Positions 1 to 4,822 of a stretch of 6,935 nucleotides of DNA are shown in pieces. This DNA comes from Ruminococcaceae bacterium UBA7217 (GTDB lineage Bacteria > Bacillota > Clostridia > Oscillospirales > Acutalibacteraceae). The stretch covers positions 1 through 6,935 of the forward strand of contig DKTZ01000035.1 of NCBI GenBank assembly GCA_002490425.1, written 5' to 3'. The translations under genes were made by a program, and so were the position numbers. How positions within the stretch are numbered: position 1 is the stretch's first letter; each line of letters opens with the position of its first letter. The notes beneath the pieces were generated by a model that searched no databases, was not told the DNA's origin, and worked only from the letters and a program-made list of their open reading frames with translations.

Positions 1-52
1 TTTGCTTTTTTATTTTACTATATATTTATATATTTTTCAAGTAAATAATTCA

Positions 53-81
53 TTGACTTTATGCTCAATTAGTGTTAAATT
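53..81 (+). promoter_or_regulatory. Probable sigma-A promoter for the GNAT/nuclease unit
   Basis: A -35 box TTGACT lies at 53-58 and a -10 box TAAATT at 76-81, separated by 17 bp, with an extended-minus-10 TGT at 73-75. The stretch upstream (1-50) is very AT-rich and could act as an UP element. The -10 matches consensus at only 4 of 6 positions, so the -35 and the TG extension carry the call. It would give a leader of about 35-40 nt before the TTG start at 127. No gene is visible in 1-126. Confidence 0.5.
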
Positions 82-114
82 CAATATAGAAAGAAAAATA
101 TTTAATATTTTGAG

Positions 115-129
115 AGGAGCAGTCAATTG
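115..129 (+). promoter_or_regulatory. Ribosome binding site fixing a TTG start
   Basis: AGGAG at 115-119 sits 7 nt before TTG at 127-129. No in-frame ATG is placed near this site, and translation from the TTG immediately gives the usual GNAT opening (MIREYRPED). The start is therefore read as TTG. Confidence 0.75.
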
Positions 130-675
130 ATAAGAGAATACCGACCGGAAGACAAAAAATTTGTTCAGGATATATGTATTGAAACTGCCGCTGAAAATTT
201 AAAGGACAGCGAAGAAAAGAAAAATCTGCTTTTACTGCGCTACTGTAATTTCTACATTGAAAAATGCCCTGACACCTGCTTTGTTGCCGAGGAGAACGGA
301 AAGCCTGTGGGCTATGTGCTCTGCTGTCCCGATTCTGTCTTTTTCAAAAGGGAATTTCCGAAATTTCTAAAAAAATACGGTCATCTGAACTTTTGGCAAA
401 GGCTTCAGTGCTTTGGCGATACACTTGTTTACCAGCCGTTTAAAAATAAATATCCCGCGCACCTGCATATTGACATTTTACCCGAAGCACAAAGGCAGGG
501 AAACGGTAAAAATCTTATTGACGCACTTTCAAAAAAGCTCAAAGAGCAAGGCAAATGCGGCGTGATGCTTGCAGTTTCCGAAAGCAATATAAATGCAATA
601 AAATTTTACGAAGCGTTGGATTTCAAAATAATATTCCGCTTTTCGGGAACGTATTTATTAGGTAAAAAGCTGTAA
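127..675 (+). CDS. GNAT-family N-acetyltransferase
   Basis: A 182-residue protein of the GCN5-related N-acetyltransferase superfamily, which moves an acetyl group from acetyl-CoA to an amine on a small molecule or protein; the substrate cannot be told from sequence. The N-terminus (IREYRPEDKKFV) is the typical first strand and helix. Residues 51-64 (CFVAEENGKPVGYV) form the central strand pair. Motif A spans about 113-134, with HIDILPE at 114-120 followed by the pyrophosphate-binding QRQGNG at 122-127. Motif B is near 152-162 (N154, A157, FYE at 160-162). Length is normal for a single-domain GNAT, and it is cytoplasmic, with no signal or membrane segment. The start is TTG with a good ribosome binding site. 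The nuclease gene follows 40 bp downstream on the same strand with no terminator between, so the two are probably co-transcribed. Family is sure; the specific role is unknown. Confidence 0.93.
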   Translation: MIREYRPEDKKFVQDICIETAAENLKDSEEKKNLLLLRYCNFYIEKCPDTCFVAEENGKPVGYVLCCPDSVFFKREFPKFLKKYGHLNFWQRLQCFGDTLVYQPFKNKYPAHLHIDILPEAQRQGNGKNLIDALSKKLKEQGKCGVMLAVSESNINAIKFYEALDFKIIFRFSGTYLLGKKL

Positions 676-715
676 GTTAATATATATTTTAACATTATGA
701 AAGGACAGGAAATTT

Positions 716-2317
716 ATGAAAATACAATTTTTAGGCGCGGCTCATGAGGTTACAGGCTCTGCAACGCTCATAACCGTTGCAAACAAAAAAATTCTTGTTG
801 ACTACGGAATGGAACAGGGCATCGACATTTATGCAAACTGTGAATTGCCCGTAGCACCATCCGAAATCGACTGCATATTTTTAACGCACGCACACATTGA
901 CCACTCGGGAATGATTCCGAAGCTCGTTAAAAACGGTTTTTCCGGTCCGATTTACACCACTGTTGCTACCGAAAAGCTATGCCGAATTATGCTTATGGAC
1001 TCCGCTCACATTCAGGAATTTGAAGCAGAATGGCGGAACAGAAAGGCAAAAAGAAGCGGAGATGAGGAATATGAGCCTGTTTACACACAGGACGACGTAA
1101 CGAAAACAATTCCGCTGTTTGTGCCCTGCCGATATAATATCGACTACAAAATCTGCGACTGCATTTCAGTTAAATTTATTGACGCAGGTCACCTTTTAGG
1201 CTCGGCAAGCATTGAACTTACTCTCACAGAAAACGGAGAAAAAAAGACTGTTCTTTTCTCAGGCGATGTAGGCAACATCGACAGACCTCTTATCCGTGAC
1301 CCGCAAAAGCCTGAAAACGCCGATATTGTAATTATTGAATCCACCTACGGCGACAGACTTCACGGCGAAAGACCCGATTATATAAATCAGTTAACAAGCA
1401 TTATTCAGCGCACCTTTGACCGTGGCGGCAACGTGGTTATCCCCTGCTTTGCAGTGGGCAGAACGCAGGAAATGCTTTATCTTATCCGTCAGATTAAAAA
1501 TGAAAAGCTCATAAAAGGTCACGATAATTTTCCCGTATGGGTTGACAGTCCCTTGGCTGTTGAGGCAACGGGCATTTACAGCAGTGATTTAACGGAATTT
1601 TTCGACAGCGAAACGCTTGATTTACTTAATAAGGGAGTTAACCCGATTCATTTTCCGAATCTCAATCTTTCGGTTACAAGCGACGAGTCGAAGTTTATAA
1701 ACGCAGACCCAACGCCTAAAATAATTCTTTCCGCATCGGGAATGTGCGAAGCAGGCAGAATACGACACCACCTTAAGCACAACCTTTGGCGGCGTGAGAG
1801 TACCGTTCTTTTTGTCGGTTATCAGTCCGAAGGGACGCTCGGAGCAAAGCTTTTGGACGGTGCGGCGGAAATCAAGCTGTTCGGTGAAACGGTTGCGGTA
1901 AATGCGGAAATTGCGCAGATGGACGGCATAAGCGGCCACGCAGACAGAGATATGCTACTTAATTGGCTCGGAAACATTTCACCGAAACCGCAGAAGGTGT
2001 TTGTAAATCACGGTGCAGACATTGTTTGCGACAGCTTTGCCTCGCTGATTACCGAAAAGCTCGGCGTTACTGCCGAAGCGCCCTACAACGAGGCGGTTTA
2101 TGACCTTAAAACGGGCGAATTACTGTTCGAGGGCAACCGTGAGCGAATCGTTAAATTTAAGCCAAAGGAAAGCCGTGCCAATACGGTATTCCGCAGACTG
2201 CTTGATGCAGGCAGACGGCTTCTCACTGTTATTGAGCATAACCGAGGCGGCGCTAACAAGGACCTTGCAAAATTCGCAGACCAAATCAACTCCCTCTGCG
2301 ATAAATGGGACAGATAA
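716..2317 (+). CDS. Beta-CASP metallo-beta-lactamase-fold ribonuclease (YSH1/CPSF-type)
   Basis: A 533-residue cytoplasmic MBL-fold hydrolase of the beta-CASP group, whose members cleave RNA. The metal-binding motifs are all present: D29, HAHIDH at 58-63, H159 in DAGHLLGSA, D184 in SGDVGN, and H432 in FVNHGA. The beta-CASP insert carries its own signatures: ESTYGDR at 208-214 (motif A region), FAVGRTQE at 245-252, VDSPLA at 276-281, ASGMCEAGRIRHH at 340-352 (motif B histidine), and ISGHAD at 405-410 (motif C, H408). No KH domain is visible. A region of about 95 residues after H432 completes the protein. Length fits clostridial members of this family, which are often annotated as exonuclease or RNA-specificity factor. 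The catalytic set is intact, so it should be active, probably in RNA processing or decay. The start is ATG with AAAGGA/AGGA at 700-710. It is a different family branch from RNase J, inferred from the motif wording. The specific RNA targets are unknown. Confidence 0.93.
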   Translation: MKIQFLGAAHEVTGSATLITVANKKILVDYGMEQGIDIYANCELPVAPSEIDCIFLTHAHIDHSGMIPKLVKNGFSGPIYTTVATEKLCRIMLMDSAHIQEFEAEWRNRKAKRSGDEEYEPVYTQDDVTKTIPLFVPCRYNIDYKICDCISVKFIDAGHLLGSASIELTLTENGEKKTVLFSGDVGNIDRPLIRDPQKPENADIVIIESTYGDRLHGERPDYINQLTSIIQRTFDRGGNVVIPCFAVGRTQEMLYLIRQIKNEKLIKGHDNFPVWVDSPLAVEATGIYSSDLTEFFDSETLDLLNKGVNPIHFPNLNLSVTSDESKFINADPTPKIILSASGMCEAGRIRHHLKHNLWRRESTVLFVGYQSEGTLGAKLLDGAAEIKLFGETVAVNAEIAQMDGISGHADRDMLLNWLGNISPKPQKVFVNHGADIVCDSFASLITEKLGVTAEAPYNEAVYDLKTGELLFEGNRERIVKFKPKESRANTVFRRLLDAGRRLLTVIEHNRGGANKDLAKFADQINSLCDKWDR

Positions 2318-2339
2318 ATATTTATAGATATAAACAATG

Positions 2340-2378
2340 CCGAGCAGATTAGGTGTAGTCTGCTCGGTTGTTGTTTTT
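2340..2378 (+). terminator. Rho-independent terminator after the nuclease gene
   Basis: A perfect 9-bp stem pairs CCGAGCAGA (2340-2348) with TCTGCTCGG (2359-2367) around a 10-nt loop. It is followed by TTGTTGTTTTT, and AACAA at 2333-2337 can extend the stem past a small bulge. It begins 22 bp after the stop codon and has the GC-stem and U-tail form of an intrinsic terminator. Confidence 0.88.
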
Positions 2379-2403
2379 ATATTTGATTTTTGCGCGAGAG
2401 TAG

Positions 2404-2423
2404 GGCGGCGGCTTGCTGCCGCC
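2404..2423. repeat. GC-rich palindrome (8-bp stem)
   Basis: GGCGGCGG at 2404-2411 pairs with CTGCCGCC at 2416-2423 around a CTTG loop, with one G-T pair. It has no T tail, so it does not look like a terminator. It is the first of three palindromic elements between the nuclease and the DUF2089-type gene and stands out against the AT-rich surroundings. Confidence 0.7.
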
Positions 2424-2449
2424 GAAATAAATTTGCTACACCTTATCCA

Positions 2450-2500
2450 GCTTCCCCCTCGGGGGAAGCTGTCACGAGGAACGAGTGACTGATGAGGGGC
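2450..2500 (+). repeat. Dispersed palindromic repeat, copy A
   Basis: This has two parts. The first is a GC-rich hairpin, CTTCCCCC (2451-2458) with GGGGGAAG (2461-2468), extended by outer A-T and G-C pairs. The second is a small GTCAC (2471-2475) and GTGAC (2485-2489) hairpin, then TGATGAGGGGC to 2500. The same element occurs inverted at 3538-3582, differing mainly by six extra bases in the second loop and a C/T change in the first loop. From memory, elements with this core recur in intergenic DNA of gut Clostridia. It encodes nothing and is probably a small non-autonomous repeat or RNA hairpin. Confidence 0.85.
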
Positions 2501-2518
2501 AAATTATAAAATGGATAA

Positions 2519-2542
2519 CGGACAGGCGTGGAAACCTGTCCG
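2519..2542. repeat. ACGGACAG-type palindrome, copy 1
   Basis: CGGACAGG (2519-2526) pairs perfectly with CCTGTCCG (2535-2542) over an 8-nt loop, followed by TACAA. A related palindrome with the same flanks (ACGGACAG..CTGTCC, then ATACAA) lies at 3634-3663 and serves as a terminator there. Here neither side has a strong T tract, so termination of the leftward gene (stop at 2635) would be weak at best. Confidence 0.72.
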
Positions 2543-2634
2543 TACAAGACCATTTAAGTTTTTTCAGTGTTTCCTATCAAATAACAGTCTATGTGCAAAA
2601 CTTAAAATAAAAAACAGTAAAAATGTTGCCATAA
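2543..2634. other. Non-coding AT-rich spacer with a 10-bp inverted repeat
   Basis: This completes the gene-free stretch 2318-2634, whose other contents are the terminator and three palindromes listed separately. It holds a perfect 10-bp inverted repeat, TTTAAGTTTT (2553-2562) and AAAACTTAAA (2597-2606), 34 bp apart. I see no ORF with a ribosome binding site, no tRNA and no convincing terminator for the leftward gene ending at 2635. Confidence 0.5.
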
Positions 2635-3402
2635 TCATAATACTCCGTGTTGGCGCAGTTTTAATTTATAACTGTTTGTAAGAACTAATTCGCCACGCTC
2701 ATTGTGTGCAATGTCAGCCCATTCAAGAACGGCAGCAAAAACAAATACGGGGTCAACGGTTGATTCGCCGTTTCTTTTACCGAAATAGTTATATCCTATT
2801 GTACCGACAATGGTTGTTTCATCGCAATTTGGCTCGCCCAATTTGTAGTTTCTGCCATTTCCCTTAGCCGCCCGTCCACCTTGTGATGTAAGCAGGTCAA
2901 CAATAATGTCAAAAACTGCATACCGAAAAGGTGGTTTGATTGGCAATTTATCACTTGAGAAAGATATCCCGTCGGAGCAAGCCTCAATTTTGCAGGGAAG
3001 ATTTCGTGTAGTATAAACAGTAACTCTTCCGCCGTTTTCAATTAGCTTTTGCTTAATTATGTCAGATGCCTTTATACTGTCTTTTGTATAAGTTAAATTT
3101 GACATATCAATAAACTCCTCTTCTTTATTTTGAGTATTTTCTGCAAGGTCAAGTGCCATAAGTAAATCGTCTAATTTCTTTTTTGCGGTAGGGTAAGATA
3201 TTCCAAGTTCATCTTGAACTGCTCCCATATTTCCCCGATTTTTCAAAAATGAGATTAAAAATTCCGACTGATTTTCATTCAGCATGTCAAATTTACTTAA
3301 AGTAAAATCGTTGCGAAGCTCTAAATTGCAGTTTGAGCACTTAAGAGCGGAAATTTTTAAATCTGAATCACAAGCAGGGCATTTGGAAATTATTTTTATC
3401 AT
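2635..3402 (-). CDS. DUF2089-type zinc-ribbon/HTH protein with unassigned C-terminal domain
   Basis: A 255-residue cytoplasmic protein, probably a transcriptional regulator. Residues 8-25 form a zinc ribbon (C8-x2-C11, C22-x2-C25). Residues about 33-84 carry the DUF2089 pattern: FTLSKFDMLNENQSEFLISF, then RGNMGAVQDELGISYPTAKKKLD, which reads as a helix-turn-helix with recognition helix near 69-80. DUF2089 proteins as I know them are short, about 100-130 residues, so the remaining ~150 residues are an addition. They start with an acidic linker (88-99), then a helix and strand (110-142), then a Gly/Asn-rich block at 174-208 (QGGRAAKGNGRN, GTIGYNYFG), then DPVFVFAAVLEWADIAHNERG at 217-237. I do not recognise that part and assign no function. 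The ATG start has AGGAG at 3411-3415, 8 nt upstream. The gene has its own strong promoter and lies alone between inverted repeats. It could also be a DNA- or ligand-handling protein that uses the HTH for targeting. Confidence 0.82.
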   Translation of the reverse strand: MIKIISKCPACDSDLKISALKCSNCNLELRNDFTLSKFDMLNENQSEFLISFLKNRGNMGAVQDELGISYPTAKKKLDDLLMALDLAENTQNKEEEFIDMSNLTYTKDSIKASDIIKQKLIENGGRVTVYTTRNLPCKIEACSDGISFSSDKLPIKPPFRYAVFDIIVDLLTSQGGRAAKGNGRNYKLGEPNCDETTIVGTIGYNYFGKRNGESTVDPVFVFAAVLEWADIAHNERGELVLTNSYKLKLRQHGVL

Positions 3403-3410
3403 ATTTATCT

Positions 3411-3452
3411 CTCCTCTTGACTACATTATAGCATAGAATTTGATTTTGTCAA
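3411..3452 (-). promoter_or_regulatory. Near-consensus sigma-A promoter and RBS of the DUF2089-type gene
   Basis: On the minus strand a perfect -35 TTGACA (3452-3447) and a perfect -10 TATAAT (3430-3425) are 16 bp apart, with an extended-minus-10 TGC directly before the -10. Transcription should begin near 3418, giving a leader of only about 16 nt that contains AGGAG (3415-3411) and little else. This is the strongest promoter in the window. A gene with such a promoter and a DNA-binding product often needs a repressor, and self-repression is one possibility. Confidence 0.85.
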
Positions 3453-3462
3453 TATAGAACTT
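3433..3462 (-). promoter_or_regulatory. Possible operator: paired AARTTCTAT direct repeats around the -35
   Basis: On the minus strand AAGTTCTAT (3462-3454) and AAATTCTAT (3441-3433) match at 8 of 9 bases and are exactly 21 bp apart, about two helical turns. One lies just upstream of the -35 box and the other lies inside the spacer. A dimer bound on one face would block RNA polymerase. This is an inference from spacing and position; AT-rich promoters can give such matches by chance. Confidence 0.35.
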
Positions 3463-3537
3463 GAAATTATTAATCACTATTTTGAAAACGCAGTTAAAAC
3501 AAACAACTACTATATAACAAATACATTTACATTGCCT

Positions 3538-3582
3538 GCCCCTCATCAGTCACTTTGTGACAGCTTCCCCCAAGGGGGAAGC
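3538..3582 (-). repeat. Dispersed palindromic repeat, copy B (inverted)
   Basis: Read on the minus strand this is the same element as 2450-2500: GCTTCCCCC, TT, GGGGGAAGC, then GTCAC-AAA-GTGAC, then TGATGAGGGGC. The two copies differ by a shorter second loop here (3 nt against 9) and a one-base change in the first. It lies 136 bp upstream of the start of the DUF2089-type gene. In both copies the GATGAGGGG end faces that gene. Confidence 0.85.
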
Positions 3583-3596
3583 CTAATTTCGCTCCC

Positions 3597-3626
3597 TCTT
3601 TACGGGAAAACTTTTTTCTTTACGGG
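3597..3626. repeat. Short direct repeat TCTTTACGGG
   Basis: TCTTTACGGG occurs at 3597-3606 and again at 3617-3626, a 20-bp period, between palindromic repeat B and the dehydrogenase terminator. There is no gene here. It is reported only because it is exact; no function is suggested. Confidence 0.45.
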
Positions 3627-3629
3627 CAT

Positions 3630-3657
3630 AAAAACGGACAGCCGAAGTCGGCTGTCC
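3630..3657 (-). terminator. Rho-independent terminator of the D-lactate dehydrogenase gene
   Basis: On the minus strand GGACAGCCG (3657-3649) pairs with CGGCTGTCC (3644-3636) around an ACTT loop. It is followed by GTTTTTATG, giving a run of five T from the A-run at 3630-3634. It starts 22 bp past the TAA at 3680. The stem belongs to the same ACGGACAG palindrome type as 2519-2542, so the terminator may derive from a dispersed repeat. Confidence 0.87.
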
Positions 3658-3679
3658 ATACAAATTGTGTTTATTTTTC

Positions 3680-4672
3680 TTATTTTATATTGTCTATGCA
3701 AACCTCATTTTCGCATTTGCCTGTTTTAAAATAAGTCAAAATGTTATTCACTGTTGTGGTTGCTATGCCCTCAAGCGCTTCTTCGGTCAGAAATGCCTGA
3801 TGCGACGTCACAATGACATTCGGCATTGAAATAAGTCTTGCAAGAACATCGTCCTCAAGAATATGACCTGACGCATCTCTGAAGAAAAGGTCTGACTCCT
3901 CCTCGTAAACGTCAAGGCACGCCGCACCGATTTTTCTTGTTTTAATGCCCTCTAAAAGCGCCTCTGCGTCAATAAGCGCACCCCTTGACGTGTTGATTAT
4001 TGCAACGCCCTTTTTAAGCTTACCCACAACCTCTTCGTCAAGAATATGATATGTGTCCTCGGTTAACGGGCAGTGGAATGAGATAACGTCGCTCTTTTCC
4101 CAAATTTCGTCAAGCGTAACATAATTAAGGTCGCTGTTCTTTGCAGGGAATTTATCGTAGCACAGCACATTCATTCCGAAGCCCTTGCAAATGTCAATAA
4201 AGCATCTGCCGATTTTGCCCGTGCCGACAACACCTACCGTTCTGCCGTGCAAATCAAAGCCTGTAAGTCCGTTAAGCGAAAAATTAAAGTCCTTTGTACG
4301 GATATAAGCCTTGTGAATACGTCTGATTGATGTTAAAAGCATTGCTATTGCGTGTTCTGCAACGGAATAAGGCGAATACGCAGGAACACGCACAACGGGA
4401 ATTTTGCCCTTGCAAAACTCCAAATCAACGTTGTTGTAGCCTGCACAGCGCATTGCAATCAGCTTAACGCCCAAGTCCAGCAGCTTTTGAAGAGTTTCTT
4501 CGTCAAGCGTGTCGTTTACGAATGCGCAAACGCACTGTGCCCCTTTTGCAAGCTCGGCAGTATCCGAATTCAGCTTTGTTTCATAAAATTTAATGTTAAG
4601 GTCTTTGCCCTCTGCAACCTTTTTAAAGGATTCAATGTCGTAAGGCTTACTGTCAAAAAATGCTATTTTCAA
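3680..4672 (-). CDS. D-lactate dehydrogenase / D-2-hydroxyacid dehydrogenase
   Basis: A 330-residue NAD-dependent enzyme of the D-2-hydroxyacid dehydrogenase family, closest in length and motifs to D-lactate dehydrogenases (about 330 residues). It reduces pyruvate to D-lactate and regenerates NAD+ in fermentation, in the cytoplasm. The substrate loop MRCAGYNNVD is at 74-83. The Rossmann dinucleotide motif GTGKIG is at 150-155, with D173 at the end of the next strand (CYDKF), favouring NAD over NADP. The catalytic triad is complete: R230 in NTSRG, E259 in LDVYEEE, H291 in TSHQAF. It begins with TTG, AGGAG lies 9 nt upstream, and no nearby in-frame ATG exists. It is transcribed divergently from the methyltransferase gene and has its own terminator. 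VanH-type enzymes share this family, but no ligase or dipeptidase gene lies beside it. A related hydroxyacid such as hydroxyisocaproate is the main alternative substrate. Confidence 0.92.
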   Translation of the reverse strand: MKIAFFDSKPYDIESFKKVAEGKDLNIKFYETKLNSDTAELAKGAQCVCAFVNDTLDEETLQKLLDLGVKLIAMRCAGYNNVDLEFCKGKIPVVRVPAYSPYSVAEHAIAMLLTSIRRIHKAYIRTKDFNFSLNGLTGFDLHGRTVGVVGTGKIGRCFIDICKGFGMNVLCYDKFPAKNSDLNYVTLDEIWEKSDVISFHCPLTEDTYHILDEEVVGKLKKGVAIINTSRGALIDAEALLEGIKTRKIGAACLDVYEEESDLFFRDASGHILEDDVLARLISMPNVIVTSHQAFLTEEALEGIATTTVNNILTYFKTGKCENEVCIDNIK

Positions 4673-4686
4673 ATTTATCAGCTCCT
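4670..4686 (-). promoter_or_regulatory. Ribosome binding site fixing a TTG start for the dehydrogenase
   Basis: On the minus strand AGGAG (4686-4682) is followed after 9 nt by TTG (4672-4670), which opens KIAFFDSKPYD, the normal first strand of the family. No ATG lies between the two. A TTG start usually lowers initiation compared with ATG. Confidence 0.78.
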
Positions 4687-4713
4687 GTAAAATTATATAT
4701 AAAATTTATTTTT

Positions 4714-4733
4714 AATAAGCATCTTTGCTTATT
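4714..4733. promoter_or_regulatory. Inverted repeat in the divergent intergenic region
   Basis: AATAAGCA (4714-4721) and TGCTTATT (4726-4733) form a perfect 8-bp dyad with a 4-bp centre (TCTT), 41 bp upstream of the dehydrogenase start. It could be an operator or a leader hairpin. It does not resemble a Rex site (TTGTGA-N6-TCACAA), the usual redox control of lactate dehydrogenase genes. No convincing promoter for the dehydrogenase could be placed, although several AT-rich -10-like words occur here. Confidence 0.4.
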
Positions 4734-4756
4734 TTATCCAAAATGAATGAAGATTA

Positions 4757-4785
4757 TAGATTTTTGTAAAAAAATATGCTAAAAT
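4757..4785 (+). promoter_or_regulatory. Probable extended -10 promoter of the methyltransferase gene
   Basis: TAAAAT at 4780-4785 is preceded by TGC at 4777-4779, an extended -10 arrangement. The best -35 at 17-bp spacing is TAGATT (4757-4762), only 3 of 6, as is common when the TG extension is present. The start site would be near 4792, about 28 nt before the GTG codon. Confidence 0.48.
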
Positions 4786-4803
4786 AGCGGACGGGATTTT
4801 TGC

Positions 4804-4822
4804 AAAGGGCGGTGAAAGCGTG
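4804..4822 (+). promoter_or_regulatory. Split Shine-Dalgarno fixing a GTG start
   Basis: AAAGGGCGGTGA (4804-4815) matches the full anti-Shine-Dalgarno complement AAAGGAGGTGA apart from a small interruption, and ends 4 nt before GTG (4820-4822). Other nearby GTG codons are out of frame, so this GTG is the best start. Confidence 0.6.

Noticed and set aside
1622..1939. Open frame of 105 codons on the minus strand inside the nuclease gene
   Set aside because: It lies wholly antisense to a gene with an intact catalytic motif set, has no ribosome binding site and shows no recognisable domain.
2098..2337. Open frames on both strands overlapping the end of the nuclease gene
   Set aside because: They are alternative-frame readings of the C-terminal coding region with Ser/Arg/Leu-rich, low-information translations.
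2553..2606. TTTAAGTTTT/AAAACTTAAA as ends of an insertion element or a terminator
   Set aside because: Only 34 bp lie between the arms, with no transposase or target duplication seen, and AT-rich 10-bp matches arise easily; the stem is too weak and too far apart for a terminator.
2450..3582. CRISPR-like array from repeated palindromes
   Set aside because: There are only two copies of the repeat, more than 1 kb apart and inverted, with a gene between; no regular spacers and no cas genes.
3532..3729. 65-codon open frame running through repeat copy B and the dehydrogenase terminator
   Set aside because: The frame is made of palindromic repeat and terminator sequence and runs into the dehydrogenase gene antisense; it has no credible ribosome binding site.
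3680..4672. VanH-type dehydrogenase of a glycopeptide resistance cluster
   Set aside because: The family is shared, but no D-Ala-D-Lac ligase, dipeptidase or VanRS-like genes adjoin it; a fermentative D-lactate dehydrogenase is simpler.
4352..4690. 112-codon open frame antisense to the dehydrogenase
   Set aside because: It is a shadow of a well-supported gene, cysteine-rich in an unstructured way, with no promoter or ribosome binding site.
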